DNA of 64,000 nt from Thermoflexus hugenholtzii JAD2 (GCA_945881915.1 CAMCVW010000004.1:62001-126000), one strand, 5' to 3'. Positions 18,501 to 26,957 are shown, counted from the stretch's first letter. The notes: a model not told the origin generated them from the letters alone. Made by a program: numbers and translations.

Positions 18501-18558
18501 TGGTGGGTGCCGCTGCGAGTGTGGGCAGCACATGCACGGATTGGCGTACGGTAGTCAT
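15517..18558 (-). CDS. AddA-like helicase-nuclease (UvrD helicase plus PD-(D/E)XK nuclease)
   Basis: A 1013-residue protein combining a UvrD-type motor with a C-terminal RecB-family nuclease. Helicase motifs: GAGTGKT (about 28-34), LTFTEKAATEMRARI, MVDEFQDTNGAQ, GDPRQSIYLWRQA, TVHAAKGLEF and VAVTRAKCW. Nuclease: SELVQCPRRFRYM begins the domain, GIVDRYDGTTIVDYKTD holds the catalytic D and D-x-K, and the C-terminus has CSHCPARWLC. A cysteine before plus three after the nuclease core is the pattern of an Fe-S-stapled nuclease, usually found in AddB or AdnA-type proteins. It would process double-strand breaks together with the overlapping upstream gene. Its ATG overlaps the stop of that gene by ATGA, so the two are translated together. 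Confidence 0.9.
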   Translation of the reverse strand: MTTVRQSVHVLPTLAAAPTNAVVSIIAGAGTGKTRALTTRYVALLTADPSLSPQDIVVLTFTEKAATEMRARIVHAVTSDATLSKRFSRLDMTEANISTFHVYAATLALRHSIACNLDPEAPFADELESEALRQQLWDTFLHRAWEDALSEPDAGITDIAWNKEAVKETLHSIFADAKSRGEDVAAFQAAIAPTAAQSAVARIYVETLTHLYNAYQHALQSDGKLDLDDLIRVVPELIASYPHERSAIRVIMVDEFQDTNGAQDTLMRAMTPQHNGSSPAARFVVGDPRQSIYLWRQAKPENLQRADLESPPNLRLTLRENFRSLQPILDLANQSLKSYQFHEDAERREFDEGDTLVMEDAKKNLPFPTDTVILAEYADIPTETLAIVHRVLQLREHQRVAYGDMAVLVRARSAAQPIIAAFKRAGIPYDDGALTPFFKIPLIIDAVHTLIAASNPYAELSLTRTVWQSMGVWNEETLATQRANNHGTPLWDILDRATSDVRAQRIVQALRAGFRSQSYKQPGTWARTVLVDTGLWSRDGRYGQRLLQRFLTECVAHASDVAALVADLRVAMDTGRDVAAPERRTDTDTISIMTVHAAKGLEFCAVFVPNARSFSYKTQTKGLTYKNGTLILDGKEEPSLSDYRRQEQNEVLATFYVAVTRAKCWLMVSSERRKKDSAARVFFAVHEQFTATPIHGIMTEYNTTTALHSAANSSDVPDAALLLPELPNKPVVMLTPSTMSELVQCPRRFRYMRRSGLAGTGETLADLHSSAETSAPNHSAYALPHAQNTDDTLQYVPEEENTPTELSPDDIDARLLGTLFHQVCELHARQPSQTAAALVDQAVTAQSSDVTAATRAQCLVLTTQFLVTELAQSAHTGLALEQRLNWMVDRPAAKVQFSGIVDRYDGTTIVDYKTDTDLAGLAERHGDQLRLYGAAIAAASGSAELPSLALYHARSATSVPVDNSQSALGLTYERLDGAVQWLISGSFPAIPEHRSCSHCPARWLCPEGQTLLG

Positions 18559-21518
18559 CGGTCTTCCCCTTCGAACGGCTGGTCGTCAATGGTTGCATCG
18601 CAGATGGTGATAAATGGGCAGTAGATACAGGCCTTCCCGGGTTGAATCGGGTACGGCGTGTGACGCATGTCGATCATCGTGTCACGCATCGTCGTCTCGG
18701 CGGTGGTTTTGAGCAGGTCTGCAGTGACATTGAGCATTTTTGTGGTGCTATTCCCATATGTGACTGCGGCTATGTCGGTGGGATGCACATCAATGCGTCG
18801 ATAGAGATTGACATTCAAGCCTTTTTTCGTGTCGGCTTGGTTCAAAAAAACATAGTGCATCCGTGCGGGAGGCGGGAATTTACTGGGCGCGTCGGTTCGA
18901 TTTGCATACAGATAAAGCAGTGTCTGGTAGTTTGTCGGGAGTATTTTTGCATCATTTTCTTCTGTCTCAGATGCCTCAGCGCCCTGGTTCGGCGCAAATT
19001 CTTTGAGGATGGCATTCCCTGAGAGTGGTTTTGACGACGTTGTTTTGTAGTCGATGATTTCGTACACCACCCCAGCATCGGTTTTGACCACATCGATGCG
19101 GTCGATGCGCCCGACGATTTCCATCCCATCGATGTGGAACGAAAACGGATGCTCGAGGAGGAATGGGCGGCGCGTGAGGCCGGGTTTGAGGTGGGTGTTC
19201 TCAGCGGCTATCCAGCGTGCAATCATGGCCCGTGCTTCCTTTTCGGCCAAAATGGCGAGCAATCCGCCACCCAAGGCAGCACGGTAGGATATTTTTGGGT
19301 TATAAAACTGGCCATTCCCCAGATCGCATGGCGTTCCGGCGAGGGCATGGTCGAGGATGCGATTTGCCCGCTCTGGCATCCCCGCCCAACGCTGTGCAAA
19401 GAGTTCAAACGATTCTTCGCGCAGGTCGACGTCTTGGAGGGCACCGGTGCCCATGGCTGCACACAGAACTTCGTGGAGTAGATTGCCCACTGCGAACTGT
19501 GCCTCGTCGGCTTCTTCCTCATGGAGTGCGACACGGGCGACTTTCTCGTAGAAGTATTTCCGTGGGCATGCCAAATAGCTGCGGATTTGCGCATTCGAAA
19601 AATGGTTGTCGTGGACGACCTGCACCCGCTCAGTCTGTTCGGTCTTGGTCGTATACGGTGTGGGGAGGCTCGTCGCAGTGACGAGTGAGAGTGCAGAGGG
19701 GAGGTCTGTGTTGATATCTACCTTCCCATACTGGTCAAAAGTGAGTGAACCGGCTCCCCATGCATCGAAGTATGCCATCGGGAGCATATTCTGCCCATTC
19801 AGACCGTGGTATGCAAACCCTAGTGTGACCACTTGTGCAGAGGACGCGACCATCAATGCGACGCGGCGCCGTTCGCGTTCTCGCGTCGCCGGCTGATCGG
19901 TACGTGCAGGCAGTGCCGCGGGGGGCTCGCGTAGGGCAGCCGCAATGTCGTGTTCTTGTATGAGTTGGAATCCGCGCGGTCGACGTGGTGCGACTCCCTC
20001 GTGGAGCCCAATAACAATCACCTCGCCCGCTTCGTGTGGCGCACCGCGCGGACCGGTGATGCTCAAACGGGTGTCATTCTGCTGGAGGATGCGCGTTGGC
20101 TGAGGGGTCGCATCGATGTGCAGAATAATGTCGCTGAGACGTGCCTCATCACCCCCGACGATGTCGCCGACTGCATCGACCTGGGCGAGCCATTGTTGCC
20201 ATTCACGGAGCCAAAAGTCACGCACATGGCCTGGGGTGTGTGATTGCGACGCCCACACTTTTTCGAGGAAGCCGAGTTCCGTGACTGCTGCCTGGAGTTG
20301 TGTGCTGCGGGCATTCCGGAGTGTCAGTTGCCGCGCGAGTTCTTCTATCGCGGTCCCGAGCTGCGTCGCGGTCGCATCCTGCACGTTCGCCTGTGGTGCG
20401 GCGCGGTCGAGATGCTGGAACAGAATCACCAATTCCTGCACCAACGCAGTTTTTCGTGATTCGTCTGATTCGTCGTGGATACGGATGAGCCCAGCACACG
20501 CGCGAATCAGCGGATTACTCTGGTGCGGCGGACTCAACACAGGGAGTGGAATTCCTTGGTCACGCAGCGTCGCTTCGAGCGGTCCGAGCAACGCAGAATC
20601 TGCACAAACGACACTCACAGAGGCCCCTGCTGCGAGCGCAATGCGGACACGCGCAGCAGCCAGTTGTAATTCGTCCGTGGTAGTCAAAACTCCCACGCGT
20701 CGCGTTGCGGTTGTGCCGGGCATGGCAAATAGCCGAACCGGTGGCGTTGCAGTGGTCTTGTTTGCAAGGCGTTCGATGAGGTGCGCAGAGGCCGTGCCCA
20801 TTGATTCTTGGATGGCCAGAGTCGGCTGTTCGGCGAGGAATCGCTCGACTACCGCTTGTTCGGGGATGGGATTTGGCTCGGGCGTCCCTGAGGGAACCCA
20901 CGCACCGACGATGCCGCTCGCCACTGAACCCATTAAACGGCGCAATGCAGTCAACTGTGCAGTGGAAGCATTTTGGAGCTCGAGTGCACAGAGAAATGTT
21001 TCGTTGACACGGATTTCGGCCAGATCATTGACGTGCAACGCCAAGTCGTCATACGCATACAGCTGGAGTTCGTCCATCAATGATTGATATGTGTTGTAGA
21101 TGCGCCCTAATTCATGCGATGCATCGAGTTCGTGTGTTGCGGACCAACGGATGCGCTGACTTGATAGGTAGCTCAGGATGTCAGCCATCTCATGGTCTGC
21201 ACCGCGGTTTTGGCCGTAGGTGGCATAGAGTGATCCGCCCGCTGCCTGCCAGGCACGGCCAACCAACATGATACGCTCGTAGGCGGTCACTACCCTTCTC
21301 GGAGCAACCGATGTGATGGTTTTGAGGAGATACCCCTGCAGCGTGGCAATGGTGTGTATGCCGCGGGTGTCTCGGGGGAGGTGCGTGCGTAACCATCGTT
21401 CATGGTCGCGATTTGCGCTCAAGATGAGGGTTTTTTGACCGATCATCTGTGTGTCCAGGGTTTCCCAGAACACCTGTGTATACACGGTCTGTGGCAGGCG
21501 GTAGCGTATAGACTGCAT
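18555..21518 (-). CDS. AddB-like PD-(D/E)XK nuclease family protein
   Basis: A 987-residue partner of the AddA-like protein. The N-terminal two thirds has the AddB/RecC-type helicase fold by length and context. I see no Walker A motif near the N-terminus (QKTLILSANRDHERWLRTHL replaces it), so this motor is probably inactive. The C-terminal nuclease is clear. Cys651 lies in YLACPRKYFYEKV, the catalytic segment is EIVGRIDRIDVVKTDAGV and IIDYKTTSS, and the final cysteines are in GKACIYCPFITIC. One plus three cysteines imply a 4Fe-4S staple. Start at ATG 21518 (MQSIRYRLP) because AGGTG lies 6 nt upstream; an in-frame start at 21539 is possible. It shares a 120-bp divergent spacer with the second UvrD-type helicase. 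Confidence 0.87.
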   Translation of the reverse strand: MQSIRYRLPQTVYTQVFWETLDTQMIGQKTLILSANRDHERWLRTHLPRDTRGIHTIATLQGYLLKTITSVAPRRVVTAYERIMLVGRAWQAAGGSLYATYGQNRGADHEMADILSYLSSQRIRWSATHELDASHELGRIYNTYQSLMDELQLYAYDDLALHVNDLAEIRVNETFLCALELQNASTAQLTALRRLMGSVASGIVGAWVPSGTPEPNPIPEQAVVERFLAEQPTLAIQESMGTASAHLIERLANKTTATPPVRLFAMPGTTATRRVGVLTTTDELQLAAARVRIALAAGASVSVVCADSALLGPLEATLRDQGIPLPVLSPPHQSNPLIRACAGLIRIHDESDESRKTALVQELVILFQHLDRAAPQANVQDATATQLGTAIEELARQLTLRNARSTQLQAAVTELGFLEKVWASQSHTPGHVRDFWLREWQQWLAQVDAVGDIVGGDEARLSDIILHIDATPQPTRILQQNDTRLSITGPRGAPHEAGEVIVIGLHEGVAPRRPRGFQLIQEHDIAAALREPPAALPARTDQPATRERERRRVALMVASSAQVVTLGFAYHGLNGQNMLPMAYFDAWGAGSLTFDQYGKVDINTDLPSALSLVTATSLPTPYTTKTEQTERVQVVHDNHFSNAQIRSYLACPRKYFYEKVARVALHEEEADEAQFAVGNLLHEVLCAAMGTGALQDVDLREESFELFAQRWAGMPERANRILDHALAGTPCDLGNGQFYNPKISYRAALGGGLLAILAEKEARAMIARWIAAENTHLKPGLTRRPFLLEHPFSFHIDGMEIVGRIDRIDVVKTDAGVVYEIIDYKTTSSKPLSGNAILKEFAPNQGAEASETEENDAKILPTNYQTLLYLYANRTDAPSKFPPPARMHYVFLNQADTKKGLNVNLYRRIDVHPTDIAAVTYGNSTTKMLNVTADLLKTTAETTMRDTMIDMRHTPYPIQPGKACIYCPFITICDATIDDQPFEGEDR

Positions 21519-21555
21519 GGCATCACCTCTTTGAATCAATAGATACAGTATAACG

Positions 21556-21572
21556 CAAAACGTTACAAAACG
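21556..21572. promoter_or_regulatory. Direct repeat CAAAACG-TTA-CAAAACG in the divergent helicase promoter
   Basis: Two identical 7-bp copies (21556-21562 and 21566-21572) sit 3 bp apart between the AddB-like gene and the second UvrD-type helicase. They overlap the region upstream of a minus-strand TATACT hexamer (about 21546-21551). Copy spacing of 10 bp places them on the same DNA face, as expected for an operator. No regulator is identified. Confidence 0.4.
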
Positions 21573-21638
21573 ATGGTATTTTGCTCAGGAATGCCCATGG
21601 TACACTAGTCGAATACACCATCTTTGCCGAGGATAGAC

Positions 21639-23930
21639 GTGCACGCACTCACCGCGGAACAACAATCAGTCGTCGAACATCCCTCCGGTGCACACGCCCG
21701 GGTACTCGCGGTTGCGGGCTCCGGCAAGACGACAACCATGGTGCATCGTGTGCTGCACCTCTTGGCTAATGGGGTGACGCGCACCGCCGTGCAGGTCGTC
21801 ATGTTCAATGTATTGGCCCGCAAACAGTTCGCTGCGAAACTCGACGAAGCAGGCTGTGCCACCCGTGAACAGCCCGCAATCGATACATTTCACTCGTGTG
21901 CATTCCGCATCATCAAGCGTGCCATCGATGCTGGCATCTATGCCGAACCGAAGGAACAGTGGATCGAAGACGACACTGAACAAGCCCGTATCCTCGTCAA
22001 TCGCGTTGTCAAAACGCTGGAACGCGAAGGGGTGATTCAGCCAAACATCATCGACATCGAAGTAGCACTCGCAGCAATCGGACTGTGGAAAGGCGAGTTA
22101 GTGCCCGCAGACCGGGCACACGCTGCCTGCAGTGGCGATGGAGCACTCGTCGATGTCTATCTGCGATTCGAGCAGGAACGTGAACAACGACAAGCCATTG
22201 GTTTCGATGACTTTGTTCCTATTGCCGTTCAACTCTTGCAGATGCATCCGACCTTTCGTGCCCAATCCTTTGGACATCTGCGCCATGTCATCGTCGATGA
22301 ATACCAAGACATCAACACCGGGCAACAGACGCTGGTTGAATTGCTCGCAGCGCAGCACGCAGACATCATGGTCGTGGGTGACGATGATCAAACCATCTAC
22401 GAATGGCGCGGCGCCCGGCCGGATTTTATCCTGCGTTACATGACGGGCACCGTCCTCGGCAAAACCGTCCTCGATTATACGCTTTCACATTCTTTTCGCT
22501 TTGGACCACTGCTGGCACAGACCGCAATGAACGTCATCGTCAACAACGCGGTCCGTGTTGCGAAACCATTGACTGCACATAATGTGCATCAGACCACCGA
22601 TGTCTTTGTGGTCCGAGAACAGGCGGAACAGAGCACCGAAAGCGATCAAATGCTCTGTCAGCAACTCATGTCGTTGGTGCAACGCACCGGTGAACCACAG
22701 CATGTTGTCGTATTGGGACGGACATTTTCGCAACTCCAAGGGTTGGAGGCAGCGTGTCTCCAGCGCAAAATACCGTACCGCGTGCTCGGTCGCCGGCCCT
22801 TCTTCGAACGCCGCGAAGTATCTGCACTCATCGATTATTTGCAACTCGCCGAAGCATGGCAGACCCCGGTCTATGGCGATACTACGTCACTCGTGCTGTC
22901 GATTGTCAATATGCCCAATCGATTCATCAGTGCCGATACCATCAAAGCAGCGCTGCGTGATGGTAAAAACCAACAACGAACCGTCGCCGAAGTCTTCCAC
23001 GCATTGACGGACCCGAACCGTTCGGCACTGACCCGGGTCGCCCGCGACCGACTGCGTGACCTCGCTGACGTGCTCATTCGCCTCAATGAACTCTGGAAGC
23101 AGACACAACCTGTTCAGGTCGCACTCACCGTCATTTTGACGGGGACGAACTACACCAACCATTTCACGAATTACTACGGTAACGGCTCAGAATCGAGCGA
23201 CCGCATTAGTTGTGTGATGCAATTCGTCGAATACGCCAAGAGTTCCGGACTGACTGTGGGCGATTTTGTCACGCATTTTATGGGACTAAACCATACATTT
23301 GGGTACCCCGAAGAACAACAAATTCTCTTTACAACGGTATATCGTACGAAAGGACTCGAGTACGACTACGTGTTTATTCCACGGGCACAAGAGGGGTATA
23401 TGCCCGTCTTGTTGAGCGATTCTCTGCAAGTCTGGGACAAAACCCGGATGAGCACTCCACCGACGAAAAACGCCAACAGCATCGAAACAGAACGGCGTCT
23501 CTTTTATGTAGCCATGACGCGTGCACGTCGAGCCTTGTACATTGGCGTATCAGCTCCACCTCCATCCGGTGACGTGCATCACAGTAAACCCGTAGAAACA
23601 TCGCGATTTCTGCTCGAAATGCGGCTCGAGCCCACGATCGCAGTGATGCGTCATCTCCCTGCAGCGAGTAGTGGAGGAACGTTGCTCCACTTGTTAGAGT
23701 CGCTCAAAGAACATGGTGCGTCGGATGTCCTGTTGCAGCAGCTTCTGCGGTACTTCCCCGAACGACCGGGAGTGGCCCGCATGATCGGCAATGAACGTAT
23801 TCCGCGTTGGTCTGCAATCACCAAACCTACGACGCCCGCCCCTTTTCGCCGCAAAAGTAAACCACCTGCGTTGCCCTGGTGGTCTACGGTCGACGCTCCC
23901 CTTGACAATGAGCCGCAATCCGAGAGTTAG
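21639..23930 (+). CDS. UvrD/PcrA-type superfamily 1 DNA helicase (paralogue 2)
   Basis: A 763-residue SF1A helicase, clearly paralogous to the one at 13285. Motifs: AVAGSGKTTT (about 25-34), VDEYQDINTGQ, GDDDQTIYEWRGARPDFIL, TTVYRTKGLEYDYVFIP and RRLFYVAMTRAR. It has the same C-terminal block (KEHGASDVLLQQLLRYFPE). I prefer the GTG at 21639 (MHALTAEQQ), which has GAGGA 5 nt upstream; a TTG at 21624 is in frame but has no ribosome site. It is divergent from the AddA/AddB-like operon, and its stop overlaps by 4 bp the stop of the convergent deacetylase-like gene, with no terminator visible between them. Confidence 0.92.
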   Translation: MHALTAEQQSVVEHPSGAHARVLAVAGSGKTTTMVHRVLHLLANGVTRTAVQVVMFNVLARKQFAAKLDEAGCATREQPAIDTFHSCAFRIIKRAIDAGIYAEPKEQWIEDDTEQARILVNRVVKTLEREGVIQPNIIDIEVALAAIGLWKGELVPADRAHAACSGDGALVDVYLRFEQEREQRQAIGFDDFVPIAVQLLQMHPTFRAQSFGHLRHVIVDEYQDINTGQQTLVELLAAQHADIMVVGDDDQTIYEWRGARPDFILRYMTGTVLGKTVLDYTLSHSFRFGPLLAQTAMNVIVNNAVRVAKPLTAHNVHQTTDVFVVREQAEQSTESDQMLCQQLMSLVQRTGEPQHVVVLGRTFSQLQGLEAACLQRKIPYRVLGRRPFFERREVSALIDYLQLAEAWQTPVYGDTTSLVLSIVNMPNRFISADTIKAALRDGKNQQRTVAEVFHALTDPNRSALTRVARDRLRDLADVLIRLNELWKQTQPVQVALTVILTGTNYTNHFTNYYGNGSESSDRISCVMQFVEYAKSSGLTVGDFVTHFMGLNHTFGYPEEQQILFTTVYRTKGLEYDYVFIPRAQEGYMPVLLSDSLQVWDKTRMSTPPTKNANSIETERRLFYVAMTRARRALYIGVSAPPPSGDVHHSKPVETSRFLLEMRLEPTIAVMRHLPAASSGGTLLHLLESLKEHGASDVLLQQLLRYFPERPGVARMIGNERIPRWSAITKPTTPAPFRRKSKPPALPWWSTVDAPLDNEPQSES

Positions 23931-24805
23931 TCTGCACAGAATCGAGCAACACTGTCTGCGTGCAACCGAATCAGCAGCTCATTCGGGAAGCGGTCCCCTT
24001 TGTAGCCGCCCGCTAAGCAGGCAGCCACAGCCACGCCATGAGATTTCGCCCACGTATCGACCAGTACTTCCCGCTCTGTAATGATGTCCTCCGAAATTCC
24101 CGCGAGACCGCCGACAGCGCAACCTGCGTAGATGTCCATGCCCGCGTTATAGAGAAGCAAATCACCTGCCTGAACATGTTGATTGAGTTCGCTGAGGAGC
24201 GCGGTGACTGCTGGAATGTATGCCAAAGAGTCTTGCACATACATCCTTCGATGGGGTGCGAGCGGCGTGTAGGAATCAAATGGTGCCGTATGAATGTCGA
24301 TGTGGCGCAGATTTGGCCACGTCGACAGCATGCTATGTGTGCCCCCTCCTGCATGCGCGTCGAGGTCTAAAATCACCACCTGACGTACACCTGCTCGGAG
24401 CGCTTCACCAGCCGCGATCGCCAGCCCGTTCAGCGTACAAAATCCTGCACCTCGCTCTGCCCGCGCATGGTGAAAGCCCGATGCGAGTGCATAGGCGCGA
24501 CCATGCTTCTGTGCATGCAGCACCGCGGCTACCATCGAACTGCTCTGCGCAATGACAGACTGCCAGGTTTGCTGATCCCAATCAAACTGCTGTGATTCTG
24601 CCAGGCCTACTGGTATTCCCGTTTCCAATGCAGCGAGGTATGCTTCCTGGTGGTACCTGGCAATCACCTCGCGCGTCAGCAGTGTCGGGGTTTGGATGTG
24701 GTATCCGCGTTCTGCAAGGTGCATTGCTACCTCAGATCCTTTGCGGGTTGTGTCGAATACCCATTCTGTCTGAATGGTATCGGGATGAAAGAAAACGGCT
24801 GGCAT
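23927..24805 (-). CDS. Histone deacetylase-fold amidohydrolase (class II-like)
   Basis: A 292-residue zinc hydrolase of the bacterial HDAC/acetylpolyamine amidohydrolase superfamily, which removes acetyl groups from lysines or polyamines. The active site is legible: the FHHA pair at 111-114, GFCTLNGLAIAA (about 121-132), zinc ligands Asp149 and His151 in DLDAHAGGGT, and Asp224 in GMDIY. In the classical family the HDAC motif is DxDxHxGxGT; here DLDAHAGGGT matches. The third-ligand loop and the late GGY motif (LAGGYKG) are present. The start at ATG 24805 (MPAVFF) is supported by GAGGA 8 nt upstream; GTG 24820 is an alternative. The substrate is unknown. It diverges from the TIGR02452-like gene. 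Confidence 0.88.
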   Translation of the reverse strand: MPAVFFHPDTIQTEWVFDTTRKGSEVAMHLAERGYHIQTPTLLTREVIARYHQEAYLAALETGIPVGLAESQQFDWDQQTWQSVIAQSSSMVAAVLHAQKHGRAYALASGFHHARAERGAGFCTLNGLAIAAGEALRAGVRQVVILDLDAHAGGGTHSMLSTWPNLRHIDIHTAPFDSYTPLAPHRRMYVQDSLAYIPAVTALLSELNQHVQAGDLLLYNAGMDIYAGCAVGGLAGISEDIITEREVLVDTWAKSHGVAVAACLAGGYKGDRFPNELLIRLHADSVARFCAD

Positions 24806-24921
24806 GCGTATGTTCCTCACTGCTGCAAAAATTGCGAAAACTAAATACGTCCCGCTCCCAAAAACATTCTCTACACTTTACAATACGCATGCGGGTGGGA
24901 TATGCGACAAAGAATTTATTA

Positions 24922-24937
24922 GTCCACAAATGTGGAC
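24922..24937 (+). promoter_or_regulatory. Palindromic operator candidate (GTCCACA-AA-TGTGGAC)
   Basis: Perfect 7-bp arms with a 2-bp centre, located about 70 bp before the TIGR02452-like start codon and just upstream of TATACT at 24950-24955. The placement at a -35 region, with no good -35 hexamer, fits a binding site for a dimeric regulator. Confidence 0.5.
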
Positions 24938-25004
24938 AAAAACCATGTTATACTTACGTCACACGTCGCAATATTATAACACAAGGCAGAGGTCATACGA
25001 GCGT

Positions 25005-25865
25005 ATGCAGAAAAATCTCGCGTTGCGGATACCCCCAATTACCTCAGAAGATTTACACATAGACGAACACGTTGTGGCATCGATTACCAACGCAACCAAA
25101 CAAATCATCGAACATGGGGCATACATCAATGCCGACGGGGACGATGTATACATAGAAGACGCTCAAGAACAGGCACGAAGTGCAACCATAGTCTATTACC
25201 CCAAAGATGTCATCCCAGCCGCGCGGGCAAAGTATCCCGAGCTGTATGCGTTCGTCCACAACCAGACCACATTGGCAGTTGCGCATGAGCGTCAAAAATT
25301 GGGATACCGGGTGGCGATAGTCAACTGTTCGATTCTGACCGATCCGTTTGTGACATCGGCGCGGTTTTATCGAGAGTCCATCATTCGTTCATCCAGTCTT
25401 TCGTATTGTATCGACGGAGCAGGATTGGGGAGTGCGCTGTGGGACGAGTTCCGTGACGACACCATCGTGGTGACGACGCAAGTACCTATTTTTCGGACTC
25501 ACGAAGGGGATTTGTTGCGTGCCCCGTGGAGTGCTGATGTTGTGACTGCAGCACCCGTCCACTCCGTTGGTGTGACGTTGCGCCAAGCCGATCGAATGGC
25601 TGAGATTCCCCTTGTAATGGCTCGACGTGCGGAGCGCCTCGTCGATGCAGCAGCTGGAACTTCTGCAAATGTATTGGTGATTGGGGCATGGGGGTGTGGG
25701 GACCATGGCAACGAGCCAGATTTGGTTGCTACCGTGTTGCGCGTAGCGCTTGAGCGACCTGCTGCCCGATCTTTTGCCATTGTCGATATTGCGGCAGCAG
25801 ATGTGGATGAGCATACGCCACTGTATAATGTGTTTGCAAAGTATTTCCACGAAAAAGTTTTTTGA
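25005..25865 (+). CDS. TIGR02452 family (PARG-like macrodomain) protein with eroded active site
   Basis: A 286-residue protein resembling microbial poly(ADP-ribose) glycohydrolase-like proteins (TIGR02452/DUF2263). The C-terminal ADP-ribose-type loop VLVIGAWGCGDHGNEPDLVA is well kept. In active relatives the N-terminal half carries a GGG loop followed by a QEE catalytic pair. Here the equivalent stretch reads NCSILTDPFVTSARFYRESI: the glycine loop is gone and only one acidic residue remains. It may bind ADP-ribose without cutting it, or have a different chemistry. I start at ATG 25005 (MQKNLAL); the frame is open upstream to 24804 but runs over the promoter and operator region. Membership is judged by eye. 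Confidence 0.68.
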   Translation: MQKNLALRIPPITSEDLHIDEHVVASITNATKQIIEHGAYINADGDDVYIEDAQEQARSATIVYYPKDVIPAARAKYPELYAFVHNQTTLAVAHERQKLGYRVAIVNCSILTDPFVTSARFYRESIIRSSSLSYCIDGAGLGSALWDEFRDDTIVVTTQVPIFRTHEGDLLRAPWSADVVTAAPVHSVGVTLRQADRMAEIPLVMARRAERLVDAAAGTSANVLVIGAWGCGDHGNEPDLVATVLRVALERPAARSFAIVDIAAADVDEHTPLYNVFAKYFHEKVF

Positions 25866-25919
25866 CTCTCTCCTAGTCTGTTTTGGAGTGCTGTACTCCA
25901 ATACGATAAATGAGGCTGT

Positions 25920-26801
25920 ATGACCGCGGACCAACATGTTCGCCTGTATATTGATCAACTCCTCGCGGATTTTCGGACGGGGTTTGAGCCATTTGTTATC
26001 ACCGTCCTGAAGAGCACTCATGGTGCAGATTGGTTTACAGTTTTACGAAATACTCCGGAATTGCGTACTCCATTGGATGCACGTGACCTACAACTCGATG
26101 CTACCGCACTGGTTCGAATCATCCTCTCACATTGGGACAGCACCTTCGGTCGCGTGCTGAGTTATACTGACCGTTCGCAACTGCACGAGATACGTACCGT
26201 GCGTAACCGTTGGGCACATCAGGCGAGCGTTTCACTCGATGACGTCGATCGTTTAGCAGACAACGTCATTCGATTACTTACTTCTATTCGTGCTGAACAC
26301 ACATACAAAGTAATCACACAACGAGAAGAATTCCGGATACAGCGCTACGCTCCTGCAGCTGCACGGCGCGCATGGCGCACCCCCGTCGTGTGGATTTCGG
26401 CTATCGTAGTCGGGTTCATCTGTACCCTTTCGGTCGGGTATGCAGTCATGGCCATGCGCGCAGTCACTCCCCAAGAAGCCCAAAACAACAACAGCGTGGT
26501 TGCCCCTCTGCCATCCACCCCTGAATCAGGGGGGGTCGATTCAGGCAACCCGGTACCGCCGACTGCTGCCACGTCCAAGGTACGGACTGTATCGGCTACC
26601 GCCACCACACCACCGAACCCAACATTTGCCGCATCCGACGCTTTTCCTTGTCAGACAGGCCAAGTCAAAGGGAATGCACGCACCATGATCTTCCATCCAC
26701 CTGAAGGGATGTATTACGCGCTCACACGAAATGAAAGTGTTGTCTGTTTTGACAGTGTCGATGGAGCACTTGCAGCAGGATACCGAGCCTCAAAACGCTG
26801 A
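25920..26801 (+). CDS. HEPN-like/transmembrane/SUNSET-domain protein
   Basis: A 293-residue membrane protein in three parts. Residues 1-125 are helical with R95-NRWA-H100, the R-x4-H pattern of HEPN domains (Swt1-like HEPN suggested). Residues about 156-179 form one membrane helix (VVWISAIVVGFICTL). A Pro/Thr/Ser-rich linker (about 185-240) leads to residues 244-291, CQTGQVKGNARTMIFHPPEG and on to VVCFDSVDGALAAGYRASKR, which matches the SUNSET domain. With positively charged residues before the helix, HEPN should be cytoplasmic and SUNSET outside. Role unknown; a link to RNA cleavage or envelope sensing is only a guess. ATG 25920 has GAGG 5 nt upstream. A small hairpin (TGGAGT/ACTCCA) lies in the 54-bp spacer before it. 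Confidence 0.72.
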   Translation: MTADQHVRLYIDQLLADFRTGFEPFVITVLKSTHGADWFTVLRNTPELRTPLDARDLQLDATALVRIILSHWDSTFGRVLSYTDRSQLHEIRTVRNRWAHQASVSLDDVDRLADNVIRLLTSIRAEHTYKVITQREEFRIQRYAPAAARRAWRTPVVWISAIVVGFICTLSVGYAVMAMRAVTPQEAQNNNSVVAPLPSTPESGGVDSGNPVPPTAATSKVRTVSATATTPPNPTFAASDAFPCQTGQVKGNARTMIFHPPEGMYYALTRNESVVCFDSVDGALAAGYRASKR

Positions 26802-26859
26802 TCTGAAAGATGCCATCAGCCATTTTGTGGCTTATCATCAAGTTGGTCAGGTCCCGCTG

Positions 26860-26868
26860 TGATATACT
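26860..26868 (+). promoter_or_regulatory. Extended -10 promoter for the polysaccharide exporter
   Basis: TGA-TATACT (TATACT at 26863-26868) fits an extended -10 element; the -35 region is poor. It lies about 90 bp upstream of the exporter permease start in an otherwise empty 156-bp spacer. Confidence 0.5.
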
Positions 26869-26957
26869 GATGCAGCGTGATTGCATTGCTCTGCACGCCT
26901 GTCTCGTGTGTATTCGACGGGCACTGTAGGGCCCAAGGGCAACATTAAGGTCAGTTT

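Noticed and set aside
20116-21087. 323-codon open frame on the plus strand
   Set aside because: Antisense to the AddB-like gene; Ser/Ala/Arg-rich with no family likeness.
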